This document shows, in pieces, positions 12,719 to 23,795 of a stretch of DNA of 64,000 nucleotides. Source of the DNA: Bathynomus jamesi (lineage: Eukaryota; Arthropoda; Malacostraca; Isopoda; Cirolanidae); contig JAJOZX010006151.1 of NCBI GenBank assembly GCA_023014485.1, positions 62,001-126,000 on the forward strand, given 5' to 3'. Position 1 is the stretch's first letter. Each line of letters begins with the position of its first letter. The notes below the pieces were generated by a model. The model was given only the letters and a program-made list of their open reading frames with translations. It did no database searches and had not been told where the DNA came from. A program made the translations under genes and the position numbers.

Positions 12719-14440
12719 CTACGCGTTGACAAATGCTTCTAACTTGGGGTTTAAGGCAAGATAAACATCTAGTCTCCTTTTAAAGGATTCAATCAAATTA
12801 CTTTGAACTACTCTGGCTGGCAATCCGCTCCACAAATTAACAATACGATTGAAGAAAAAATGTTTAGCTTCATTAGAATTAAAATGTTTACCCACTAATT
12901 TCAGACCATTACCGCTAGTTCTATCCGCATTCTTTCGAATTCGCTTTTTTACGAGTGAGAATAAATTTAACGTTTCTAAACGGGCAGCGAATGATTTGTT
13001 TCTAAGTCTAGGAATCATCTTGGTACCCCGTCACCGCACTCTCCATTCTGTCTATGTCCTGTCGTGAATATGGGAACCAGAATTGAACGCATTATTCCAG
13101 GTGGGGGTGTACTAAGGAATTATATCATGTTAGCATTGTTTTCTCCGACTTAAATTCAAACGATCATCCAATAAATCCTAAGATTCTATTTGCTTTTCCG
13201 ACTACTTCGATACATTGCTCGCTCGGTTTAACCCTTTACCGTCACATATTGCCTCCAGTTAACTTTTCAAATACACGCATTTAGACTTAACCCTACAAAA
13301 AAATTCGGCGTTAAAGGGTTAAGAGTGTCGGCAACAACAATACCTAAATCTTTCTCTTTCGCAACACTTGTTTAGTGTCTTGTCGCGCATAAAATACTTT
13401 TCTTTAACATTGTTTCTACCGATATGCAACGTTTTACATTTATCTATATTAAACTTCATTTGCCAAATTTCCGGCCACTCGAGTAATTTATTAATAGTAT
13501 CTTCTTGAATCTGCGAACGTTCTGCCGCTGATTTTGTTCGTCCCCTTAGTTTGGTATCATTCGCAAATTTTGAAATTATACTCTTTATTCCCAAGTCGAT
13601 GTCAGTGGTAGAAATAATAAAAAGAACTGGTCCCAGAACTGATCCCTGAGGTACGTCGCTAGTTACACTTTACCTGTTAGACGCTTTGCCATTAATGACC
13701 ACTCTTTGTTTACGTCCACAAAGCCAATTTTCGATCCATTTGAGAACATTACAATCAATTCAGTGAGAATGAAATTTAGCTAATAATCTTTTATGTGACA
13801 CTTTAGCAAAACGCTTTTTAAAAATCGAAATATATAATATCTACCGTTTTACTCTCATCATATACAGTATATTTAGAATATCATTAAAGAAATCGAGCAA
13901 ATTAGTAAGACAAGAACGATTATGTCGAAAGTCGTGTTCACAATCTTTGATTAATTTATTAATTTCTAAGTGATTAACTATTTTATCCCGAACGATCGTC
14001 TCCATAAGCTTATCAACTACTGAAGTCAGGCTGATAGGACGATAATTTCCCGGAAGCGATTTGTCCCCTTTTTTAAATATTGGCGTAGTGTTTGCGAGTT
14101 TCCAATCGAGCGGAACTTCTCCAGACTGTAACGATTTATTAAATACACATATATGTGAGAGGAGGGACTATTGCGCAGTTCACTTCTTTAAGTACCTTGG
14201 GTAGAACTTATCTGAACCTGGAGTTTTATTAGGATTAATTTTACCTATGGGCGAGAGTACTTCGTTTTCACTAATGGTAAAATCGTGAGGCTTTAAATGA
14301 TGATCACTGAGCATGATTACGGGAACAGGAATATTGTTCCTATTTTCGTTTGTGAAGACGGAAGGAAAGAATTTATTTGAAACTTCCGTCATTTGTGAGT
14401 CATCGTAAATTTTTTCGTTTTCGCAAATGAGTGGACCAAG
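12719..14440 (-). pseudogene. CR1-like retrotransposon RT relic, family 2
   Basis: On the minus strand the order is as in a CR1/Jockey-group ORF2. The start of RT is near 14390-14180 (NEVLSPIGKINPNKTPGSDK, then YPRYLKK). PIFKKGDKSLP and a YRPISLTS-like block lie near 14080-14030, and DVPQGSVLGPVLFI near 13655-13625. The catalytic site reads SKFANDTKL near 13555, with Asn instead of the first Asp. The C-terminal motif RRLDVYLALNP lies near 12770. The altered FADD site and several frame changes mean it is inactive. It differs from the plus-strand family 1 copies and resembles the fragment at 55880-56790. Termini were not located. Confidence 0.82.
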
Positions 14441-14719
14441 TCTGCGAAGCTACTTTTTTATTCCTAAAGTAATTGTAGCGTTCCTTCGGGTTCGGTTTAA
14501 TTTGGTGACATTTATTAATTTCGCGTGTTTAATTGTGAAATTCATCCCATATATATATATATACCAGTGGCGATTTCTTAATGAATGCAACGCATGCAAT
14601 GCATGTGTTAAATATGTTCTCTTTTCAGATCTAAGTAAGGATTATAATTGACAAAAATAATTTTCAGAAACTAAAAATAGTCTAAGGCTTCAATCACGCA
14701 TGTACTGGCTATTGGGCGT

Positions 14720-14870
14720 AAGCAAAATTATGTCTTATTTCATTAGACAATTAAGAACATTTTTCTGTACACAGATCGAAATACTTGTAGCTAACGCATT
14801 CACTAATTCAGTCTGGGTACAGAAAAATGTTCTTAATTGTCTAGTGAAATAAGACATGATTTTGTTTACA
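14720..14870. repeat. Subterminal hairpin inside the hAT element
   Basis: About 50 bases (CAAAATTATGTCTTATTTC ... TTTTTCTGTAC) recur as the complement at about 14816-14868, with a 45-base spacer. It could be a subterminal binding region of the hAT element or a small MITE inserted in it; no TA duplication is evident. Confidence 0.8.
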
Positions 14871-15189
14871 CCGCCTTGCTTTGGGCAATTTTTTAAGGAG
14901 ACTTCTCACTATCCATAAGATTTTTTTTGAGCCTCATAGCTAAATTCAAAAGGCAATATGTTTTAAAATATGCTTAGAAAATTTACTTAATATTTTTACT
15001 AAAAATAATTAAAAAGCTTTGTTCTGATTTTTTTAATTAATGAAAATAATACGGCATGCATTCAGTTTTATAGGTGCATTCACCAAAAGTAACATCTGGC
15101 AATTCTGACAAGGCTTCTTTCCAGTACCACCGCCGCAAGCATCCACTTGTGTTCGGTGTTCCCTTTTGTGCTTTAATTATTTTGGATAA

Positions 15190-17753
15190 CACTAGGCAAC
15201 AAATTTCAACTTTTTTTTTGTTACAGACACGTGAACTACTGATTCCTACTAAAGCGCTGATGCTGATTTCAGATCTGATATCAAAATTTCTCTATCACGT
15301 CCAGATTTTGTGTAACCGAAAACCCCTATTTTTCATTTTTTTTCTCACCCGCTTCTATTACGAAAGCCGTCTAAGCTACTTTTCCGTGCCACGTTTTATG
15401 TTAAGCATACTTAAATAATTAGTGAACAGGGATGTCTTTCCTCCTTTATTCTGGCTTAAGACAGACAGCGGAATTCCGCTGGCGGAGTTACCACCCCTGC
15501 GCCCAACCATCCACCCAAAGCGCGTTAGTATTTTGTTGTTACTACTGGAAGGCAAATTCCTGTTCTTAAGTGAAACTTTGGTGTGTCCTCTTCCTTTGTC
15601 GCTTGTAGGATGACGAGCTCTCCTTCTGCAGGAACCAACAATAATCTCCCATCATATTTGGGTTGAAATTACCTTGGTATCTGTTTTCCATAACTGAGAT
15701 CTGTTGGTGGAAGCGCTCACCATGCTCGTCACTTACAGCCCCAAGGTTGGCCGGGAAGAAGTCAAGATGAGAATGTAAAAAATGAATTTTCAAAGACATT
15801 CTGCATCCCATTATTTCATAAGATTTAAGCATGTTTTCTACGAGTTTACGGTGGTTTTCAGCTTTGTGGTTTCCAAGAAAATTTTTGACAACTTCAACGA
15901 AAGATGTCCATGCTCCTAGTTCATTCTCATTTAGGTTAGATGGAAACGATGAGTCGTGGATGACACTGCGGATCTGTGGTCCAGTGAAAACTTCAGCTTC
16001 TAGCTTAGCATCTGTCAATATTCCTTTGAATTTATCCTTTAAATATTGGAAATCACTACCTTGATGATCCATACCCTTCACGAAATTTTCATAAGGCCAA
16101 GTTTAATGTGAAGTGGTGGAAGATGTACTTTCTGAGGGTCAATAAGTGCTGGGTGTTTCACATTGTATTTACCAACAACATGTTCAGTTCTAGATGGCCA
16201 ATCATGTTTTTTGTAGTGGTTCTTGTCATCTCTGCTGTTCCATAGACACAAAAAGCACATATGCTTTGTGTAGCCCAACTGTAACCCAAGAAGTAATGAT
16301 ACAACTTTAAGGTCACCACAAATATTCCATGTGTGGTCCTTATATTTGATGAGTCTTAGCAGCAGTTTCATCGATTCATAAGTCTCATTAAGGCCAGTGG
16401 CATGTGCTACAGGTATTGAAGGTTTTTCATTGCCGTTGTGCAGTAATACAGCTTTAAGGCTAGCTTTACTAGAGTCAATGAACAGTCTCCATTCTTTTGG
16501 ATCATAGCGACAGCCAATCGCTTGCATCAGACCACTGATATCGTGGCAGAAACAAACGTTTTCTTCCTGTAAGTAAATGATGAAAACTGCAAATGGCGAT
16601 GGCGGAAATGGGAAACTTTGGTGTTTGGTTGGAGAAGATTAAATTCTTGAAGTCTTGAACCAAGCAACTCTGCCTTTTCTTTTGGTAATTCCAAATCGCG
16701 CACTAAGTCATTTAACTCCGCTTGACTTAACAAATGTGGGGAAATATTTGCATCTGGAACATATATGCCATCTTTCCCTGTTTCTATATCACTAGCAGAA
16801 TCTTCAGATGAACTGCTGTCTGTTATCGTTGCTGGTGGAACTGGTGGTGGATTTGTTTCATCATGTGGTACTGGTTTCATTGCTGATTCGCAGTTTGGGT
16901 ACGTGATCTTTGATTTGTTTTTCTTTGTGAAACCAGCAATCTTTGTCAAACAAAAATAACAATCATTGAAGTGATTTTTCGGCTCACGCCAAACCATGGG
17001 GACAGAACGGCATAGCTTTTCTTTTACCATTCATCCAAGCTATTAACACTGCATTGCACTGTGCACAGCAAATATGTGGTGCCCAGTCCCTCTGTTGGTC
17101 TCCTAACTTACAGTCAAAATAACACTTGTAGGCAAGTTTAATCTTTGTTGTTATGTTTCTACGTTGTGGCTTAGGTGTATATTGTCCACAGACAAAGCAG
17201 AAGTTGTCTGGGTGATTTACACAAGCACGTCTATTTGATGCCATTTTGAATTACCATACAATATCTGAAAAAACGTAGAAAGTAATTATTACGATGTGCA
17301 AAATAAAAAGAAATACACACCGTAGTACAAAACAAATGCTATAAAAACACACAAGTCACCACAACCTGTCACTTGCTCATCAGCAGAGAGCTTCAACAAC
17401 CGTTCTGCTTGACTGTCACGTAGCGACTGACCGTTGGGCCGTTGCCCGTTACTATGCTCTTGACTCAGTGTTGCCAACTCGGGATAAATTTTATTTATCA
17501 AAATTGTTCGAATTTGTATATAGTTGGCAAAAAAAATTGCTTTAACCTTGAAAAGCAAGTTTCATATTACTGGCATTAAGCCGATTAAAACCAAAATCTG
17601 GACGTGGTAGAAAATTTTACTAAAGGTGATTTGCATTTTACACAAAATCTAGACGTGATAGAAAAAATCTAATTATAGATTTGAAATCAGCATACCGAAA
17701 TTAGCTAGGAGCACCTATTTGGTCTTCTGTAACAAAATCTTTGTTGCCTAGTG
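15190..17753 (-). mobile_element. CACTA-ended DNA transposon nested in the hAT element
   Basis: The left end reads CACTAGGCAACAAA from 15190 and the right end is its complement to 17753. The identical trinucleotide TAA flanks both sides (15187-15189 and 17754-17756). CACTA ends with a 3-bp duplication are the hallmark of the CMC (EnSpm/CACTA) group. The inverted repeats extend inward for about 125 bp with roughly 75-80 percent identity, including CTGATTTCA and CTATCACGTC.AGATTTTGTGTAA. The element is 2564 bp and holds one gene on the minus strand. Removing it restores the continuity of the hAT host. Confidence 0.92.
15566..17244 (-). pseudogene. Putative CACTA/CMC-type transposase, frameshifted
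   Basis: One gene of about 560 codons runs from ATG 17244 to the stop at 15566, read in four segments. Seen in order: an N-terminal Cys-rich region (CVNHPDNFCFVCG, later HICCAQCNAV), a second Cys pair in WREPKNHFNDCYFC, and an acidic Ser-rich linker. Next comes a segment with LFIDSS and ICGDLKVV separated by 54 residues, then CFLC, and finally SDEHGERFHQ near 15725-15695 and the tail NMMGDYCWFLQKES. I recognise these phrases from an uncharacterised multicopy family in arthropod genomes. I infer that Asp of FIDSS, Asp of CGDLK and Glu of DEHGER are the DDE triad, with CFLC as the C-x2-C insert. Breaks occur near 16995, 16555 and 16080; the last needs only one A in an A-run, so assembly error is possible. 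No host promoter is evident. Confidence 0.72.
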
Positions 17754-17791
17754 TAATCAGTTAAATAAATTATAGCATTGTAGTGCCCATA

Positions 17792-19916
17792 ATGACTGAC
17801 GATGTGTTTAATCAATTGAAGACTAGAAGATTTTACTCACTCTTTTGATGAGAAAAAGCGCATATTGAATAATGGCAGACCGATTCCACATTTGAATTTA
17901 AGCAAAGAAAATAAAGGCTTCACTAGGAAATTTAATCCTAAGCTGTATGATGATGTTCCCTGGTTATGTGGAAATATTTCAAATAACAAATTGTACTGTT
18001 GGTCGTGTTTCCTATTTTCAAGAGATAACTCTGTGTGGAATTCTGTTAGTCGTGGATACGACGATTTAAACAATTTACATACTGCAATTTCTCGCCATGA
18101 AAAATCTCTTGCTCACATAAATGCATTTGTTGATCTTAAAACATTTGGAAAGTCAGAAAGAATTGATTTAATACTCGACAAGCAGAAATCAGTTGCCATT
18201 TCCAGACATAACGAAGAAGTTAATAAGAATCGAGAAATTTTGAAACGTTTGATTAGGATAGCATGTTTTTTAGGTATGCAAGAATTAGCATTTCGCGGTC
18301 ACAATGAAGAAGAAAACGCTGACAATAGGGGTAACTATATTGAATTGGTATTTTGTTTGGGAGAATTCGATGAAAAGCTTCAAACCATTTAAAAACTGCG
18401 ACTGTTTTTAAGGGAACATCATCTGCTATTCAGAATGACATAATTCAATCTATTAGTGCAGTTATGTTAGAACAAATAAAACGTGAGCTTATCGACTGCA
18501 TGTATGTGGCGATTTTATTAGATGAAACATCTGATGTCAGCTGTTTTTCTCAACTCTCTACTGTTGTTCGTTATGTTAATAAACATGGAGAGATTTGTGA
18601 ACGATTTATAAAATTCAATGACGTCAGCAATGATAGAAGTGCAGGAGCGATTTCTGATTTATCTATAAGGCAACTAGGTGAACTGGGCTGTTTGAAAAAA
18701 TTAGTTGCTCAAACCTACGACGGTGCTGCTGTTATGGGGAGCGATCTTAATGGAGTACAAACAAAGATTAGAGAAACTGTACCAGAGGCTATTTTTCTTC
18801 ACTGCTACGCCCATAAACTTAACCTTGTTTATCCCAAGCTGTCGCTGAAATTTCCGAATGTAATAATTTTTTTCAGTATTAGGAAGTTTGTCATCATTTT
18901 TCAGCAGTTCAACTAAGCGAACTTCAATGCTTGACAAAGTTGTTGGAAAGCGTTTCCCTAAACTGGCTCCAACGCGGTGGAACTATTCATCTCGTCTAGT
19001 TGAAAGAGTTAAGGAAAATAAAGAAGATTTAATAGATCTTTTAAAAAGCATTCTTGAAAACCCAAAGAAATTGATGAAAAAACAAAAAATAGTGCACGCG
19101 GATTGCTTGCTGGTATAGATACTTTCGATTTTAATTTTTATTAGAAGTATTTTCTTCAATTTTTCCTTTTACTGAATATCTATTTAATGTGCTGCAAACA
19201 AAATCTATGGATATTGTGTATAGCTCAATCACCGTTGAAAGCACTATGAAAAAAATCAAACAAATAAGGGATACAAAATTTGCAGATATGGGGACTTGAT
19301 AACAGAAAGATGTGGTGAACCTGTATGTAAAAGGAAACAGAGTCTTTCTCCACAAGAGAAGTATAGTCAACTATTTCATGAAATATTCGATAATATACTT
19401 CTTCAAATGAAAGAGCGTTTCAGTTCAATGGAAAAATTGGAATTCATTGAGCTTTTAGATTGCAAAAAATTTGAGTTCTATGATGTTACTTTCCCAGAGA
19501 GAGCTTTTGAATCTTTGAAAAGAAGCTACAATTCATTTTTTGAGTTTCCTCGTCTCCGTTCTGAATTGTGTTTTATATTCGCACAAATCTTTTGCCAAAA
19601 AGAATGTTGCTGAGCTCCTAAAATATCTACTGGAAAGCGAAATGCACAAAGGTCTTAAGGAAAATATATAATTGACGAATTTGATTCTAACTATACCAAT
19701 ATCGACAGCAAGTGTTGAGCGATCATTTCTGCGCTTAAAAGAATTAAAAGTTATTTACGGAGTTCCCAAAGTGAAGAAAGGCTATCTAATCTTGCTTTAA
19801 TTTCAATTGAAAAAAATTTCCTCAAGAAGCTTATGGAGAATCGAGAGTACTTTTACAATTTGGTCATCGAAGAATTTTGCAGGAAAACTAGGAGAGCAGA
19901 ATTTCAATTCAAATAA
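17792..19916 (+). pseudogene. hAT transposase (TTF zinc finger, DUF4371-like), frameshifted
   Basis: Starting at ATG 17792, the reading passes through a TTF-type zinc finger region (DVPWLCG ... LYCWSCFLFS, then SRHEKSLAHINA, about 17960-18125). The RNase H-like core has ILLDETSDVSC (about 18510), AQTYDGAAVMGS (about 18710) and FLHCYAHKLNLV (about 18790), giving Asp, Asp and the C-x2-H motif. The C-terminal dimerisation region has ASVERSF and RLSNLALISIEKNF (about 19708-19815), supplying the third acidic residue. It ends at TAA 19914-19916. Frameshifts or deletions near 17835, 18375, 18850, 19120 and 19740 make it a pseudogene. The order and motifs fit the hAT group that also gave rise to ZMYM/52-kDa-repressor-like proteins. 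It lies wholly inside 14565-20198 and is the source of that element's mobility. Confidence 0.9.
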
Positions 19917-20205
19917 TGCTTCACAATTATTTAAGGTAAATTTTAAATTTGTATCTTTTTCTTTAGATCAATTCGGTAACTACTATATATAAATATGTCT
20001 AATTTTTTGTTCGCATATTTAAGCCTAACATTAAATGAACTTTCCTTCAAAGAGGTCCCCAAAAGTTTGTAAAACACCTTTAACTTGCTAAGTTCTATGT
20101 AAACAATATGCAAAGTTTGGGCAAGAGGGTTAGGCGGATGTTTTTCTTCCATTCCATAACATTGCATGCCTGAACAAAAATGTCACGAGTCGCCACTGAT
20201 ATATA

Positions 20206-20903
20206 CCGTGCATGGAACAAGGAGCTCTTCTGAAAAATTAAATCCACTATAGTCCAAATAAGTATTGGTAAATGACAAACACTATAGTTTTTTCTCTTTC
20301 ATGATGTTAGCCCGACGTGGGCAACGGGTCACTCGCAAAGAGGCCCCAAAAATATAGCTTCCCTCACCAGCTATCTGTAAAGCAGATAGGATCCAGCTTT
20401 AGGAGAGGATCTAAGGGTTACATCTACACCTAGCCTACTATATTCAGAACCTCAATATAAGCAAAAGACTCATCGCATTCACGTTGAATACATCAAAGAA
20501 AAAGGGGTAACTGGTATTTTTAGCAAACAACCAAAACTTAAACCTCAACTGGCAAAATTGAGCGTCCACTTTTCAAGGCACATAACATGTCCGTTTCATG
20601 ATGTATTCAATCCGACGTGAATGCAACGAGTCTTTTGCTTATATTGAGGTTCTGAATATAATAGGCTAGGTGTAGCTGTAACCCCTAAATCCTGTTCCAA
20701 AGCTGGATCCTATCTGCTTTGCAGATAGCTGGTGAGGGAAACTATATATTTGGGGCCTCTTTGCGAGTGACCCATTGCCCACGTCGGACTAAGGACTACA
20801 TCATGAAAAAGAGAAAAACTAGAGTGTTTGTCATTTACCATTACTTATTCGAAATATAGTGGATTTAATTTTCCCAGAAGAGTTCCTTGTTCTATGCCCG
20901 GTC
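20206..20903. mobile_element. Foldback element with arms of about 330 bp, copy 2
   Basis: The outer arms (CCGTGCATGGAACAAGGAG... against the complement ending GCCCGGT) are the family seen at 1-183 and 26325-26485. Here the arms extend far inward: CAGCTATCTG..AAGCAGATAG, GACGTGGGCAACGGGTCACTC and CCTCAATATAAGCAAAAGACTC all recur inverted, leaving about 150 bp of unpaired centre. No open frame is supported. The right tail (CTCAGGGGACCATTCTGAG) follows outside the arm, as in the other two copies. Confidence 0.88.
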
Positions 20904-20929
20904 TGTGTGTATCATGAAAAAAGCTCAGG

Positions 20930-21809
20930 GGACCATTCTGAGCTCAATCCCATATATATATATATATAAAATGTTATTTTTATTTATGAAAATATAATTA
21001 AAATTATTAACTTACAGTGGATAAATGAATATTTGTAACTCATCAAGAAATTCAATGATACCAGACTTGGCATAGAAATAAGCATGTTATTCCTCACTAG
21101 ATTGTTTTCACCTCAAAAATGACCAATTTCCGTAGGTTTGAAATTGTTGAATGATTTTAGGAGTGATGTTCAAAATATTTCGAACGTAAGTCCATTTAAA
21201 AACGAGCTGAAATTAATTATAATAAAGCGAGCCTGAAATCGTTACGCATTTAGGAATTAAATGCGTATAATTTATTACTCATCATAAGTTTTGTATTTAC
21301 TATTACATTTTAGTACTGAGGTTTCATAGCTATTATAATGTTCAAGATTTAATGGTACTGCTAACGCAAATTCAGTTCTGATATCATCTTTAAATTCGTT
21401 TGTGTCCTCAAAAATGACCCTACGTAACCATAAACTTTCTCTTATCGTGTAAGTAATTATAATCATAATACTTAATAATTATAAATACCTCTGAAGTGTT
21501 TCTTTATTCGTAGTTAATCATCATAATAATAATAATTAATTAATCATAATATCATTATACCGTAAATCATAACAAAATATGGGTTCGTTTTATCTTATAA
21601 TAAATCATAATTAATCGTAATACTTATATATTACATAACCATCTCTATCTACAAAGTTTGTTGTATATTAATAATTAATCGTAATATTTATATTATTTAA
21701 TAGTAACTACCAATATATGATTATTATGAAGTGCTTTTTATGTTATTATTAATTTGAAATCCCAGTAAAGTATAAGCCTAACCTTAACAGCGGACAAATT
21801 AAACAGGAA

Positions 21810-21840
<31 letters not shown>

Positions 21841-21900
21841 GGCCTTTTACAATTATTGTAACAACTGTAATATTTATTTTTACTAATAAAGACTTAATAT
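20930..21900. other. Non-coding AT-rich stretch
   Basis: Very AT-rich, with TAATCATAAT words repeated from 21460 to 21720 and an (AAAT)n run at 21805-21842. No gene seen. Confidence 0.55.
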
Positions 21901-21904
21901 ATAA

Positions 21905-22205
21905 TTCGTGCGCCTCGGTGGTGTCGGTTAGCGTCGTTGACTAAGAATCCATGGGCCCCAGTATCGAGACCCGGTGACGGCAGGCGGCGCGCAGCAAAAC
22001 CCCAGCTGTTCATCCTTCCACGCAGTAAAGAAATTGGTTGGTAGATAAATGGGTACCTTGGGTAGCCTAGTGGTTAAGACGTTGGGCTGCTGGTTGGGGC
22101 GTGGTTCGGATTGCACGTTAAACTGTAGGTCTAAGGTGGAGTGACAAGCTTGACCTTCGTCAGAATGAACAATTCGGGCGGAAGCTAACCAAAGGTTATA
22201 TATAT
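21905..22205 (+). mobile_element. Dimeric tRNA-derived SINE, copy 1
   Basis: Two tRNA-like units stand in tandem on the plus strand. The first has an A-box-like GTGGTGTCGGTTAGCG and a B-box-like region near CAGTATCGAGACCC. The second has TAGCCTAGTGGTTAAG and GGTTCGGATTGC. The remainder, ending in AACCAAAGGTTATA, matches the minus-strand copy at 43366-43647 over its whole length. RNA polymerase III would transcribe such an element and a LINE would move it. The first A box is damaged here. Confidence 0.85.
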
Positions 22206-22207
22206 AT

Positions 22208-22452
22208 ATAAGTCCGGTCTCATATGAAAATTTACTTTAAATTAAAAATACAAAAATAATACATTAGAGGTAAAACAAATGTTCAAATTGGTGTCTTGTT
22301 TTGGGACCTTTTTTTATGCTGCAGGTAGAATAACACGTTGTGGCTAATATGGAAATGAGTTACACTCCCGAGGAAAAGGCGGAAGCCTTTTCTTCAGGAG
22401 TGTAACTCACTGTAAATTTTTCTATGAGACCGGACTTATGGGACACCCTGTG
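22208..22452. mobile_element. Tc1/mariner-type MITE or internally deleted element
   Basis: The arms AAGTCCGGTCTCATA and the complement at 22423-22437 flank about 245 bp; the right side also keeps ACACCCTGTG, which the left side lacks. Inside, GAGTTACACTCC...GGAGTGTAACTC forms a second hairpin. ATGGAAATGAGTTACACTCC begins a short frame (MEMSYTPEEKAEAF) that looks like a transposase N-terminus. Confidence 0.7.
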
Positions 22453-22499
22453 TATATATATAATCTTAATAATTATATATGTAGGGGGTTGATGATAAT

Positions 22500-22812
22500 G
22501 ATATCTATCTGCCTGTCTATCTGTCGTATGTTCGTTTATACACGCCTAAACGACTCGGGCAATCTGCACCATATTTGGTATACACATTAAGGGAGAATCA
22601 GGAAAGGTTTTATTAAAACACTCGCCCCTCCCAGTGGGGGGACTGGGAGGGGGCACCCTAAATGGCTCGGTTAATCTGCACCGAATTTAGTATACACATT
22701 AAGTAGAACGAACGAGGGAAGGTTTTAGTAACACACTTGCCCCTCCCAGTCCCCCTCCCCTCTAGGTTGTGTTTCGGGGGCTTTTGCTGTGCCTTGGGCA
22801 TTCTAGTATATA
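22500..22812. repeat. Two tandem imperfect GC-rich units of about 113 bp
   Basis: Unit 1 from about 22548 (CGACTCGGGCAATCTGCACC) and unit 2 from about 22661 (TGGCTCGGTTAATCTGCACC) share GTATACACATTAAG and end in GCCCCTCCCAGT. The block ends GGGCATTCTAGTATATA. This resembles widespread unclassified invertebrate repeats that begin ACTAG in the other orientation. A Helitron relation is possible (CTAG at the end) but no terminal hairpin is convincing. Confidence 0.6.
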
Positions 22813-22829
22813 TATATTATTTATAGATG

Positions 22830-23020
22830 CATTCATAGTTTAAGTGGAGGTATGAAGAGTTAAACATCTTTTCACATAGAGCATCATTCTGGTCATATGC
22901 CATTTCAGGGTACGAGCAGCTCGCAGCAGCACATTGCCGAGCAAATAGGGGTCAGTGTACGAACGATGCTTCCATACATGGCTCATCACCACTGAAAGTA
23001 ACAATGCTCCGTGTTATTAT
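22830..23020 (+). repeat. Dispersed repeat shared with 63645-63900
   Basis: The words CATTTCAGGGTACGAG and AGCTCGCAGCAGCA and the closing TTATTATCAGTCC occur in the same order at 63645-63900. Each copy adjoins a (TA)n or (GT)n run. No frame. Probably a small non-autonomous element of unknown family. Confidence 0.65.
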
Positions 23021-23028
23021 CAGTCCTG

Positions 23029-23093
<65 letters not shown>

Positions 23094-23795
23094 ACAGTCA
23101 AGCTGTGTCATCAGTCATTTCGTGAAATGTCTGAAAATTTTAGCCATTTCTTGAAACGACTGTTTCACTCAGCCAATTCGCGAAATGACTAAAACCTTCA
23201 GTCGTTTCATGAAATGACTTGAAACAGGGAACTACTATTACACAACTAACGAAAATACCACGACTTAACCGAACCAATCGTCGAGGGCGTACAGTTGACC
23301 TAACCGGGCATTCAATCAGAGTTGGTTGATTTAAATCAAATGATTTTTTTAAAATAATTTTTTAAAATTTTTATTCATGTACTGATTTAAGTCAGATAAA
23401 ACGCGAAAACTACTAATTAATGACTACAGCATAGATAATACATAAAGAATGGTAATGAAGTTTGCTGTTTATTTTTCATTAAAACAAGGTTATAGAATTT
23501 ACTTATAGCTCTATTGTTTATTGTGACAAATTACGTAAGATATGTGTATTAACCTTTTTTTTAAACATTAATTAAAATCCTAATAGCCACTGGCCTAAAG
23601 TGAATAAGCATTCGTAGAACATATTTATTATTTCTATAAATCATCAATAATTAATTTCAATTTTTATTCCACTGATTTGATATAAAACAAATATTTCATT
23701 TCTAGAAGACATTTAAGGTCATCTGGTCACGATAGTTTAATTTGTTGACCCAAAGCAAAGAATTATGGAGTTAAAACTTAAATAAAAAATAAATA

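Larger units (their letters stand above)
14565..20198 (+). mobile_element. hAT transposon, 5.6 kb, with 8-bp target duplication
   Basis: Ends CAGTGGCGA at 14565 and its complement TCGCCACTG ending at 20198 are flanked by the identical 8-bp ATATATAC at 14557-14564 and 20199-20206. That is the hAT signature. Subterminal GCATGCAATG words match on both sides. The right half carries an hAT transposase gene on the plus strand (17792-19916). The left half is interrupted by a complete CACTA-ended element at 15190-17753, so the original hAT element was about 3.07 kb, a normal size. Its right edge touches the foldback element at 20206. Confidence 0.94.
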
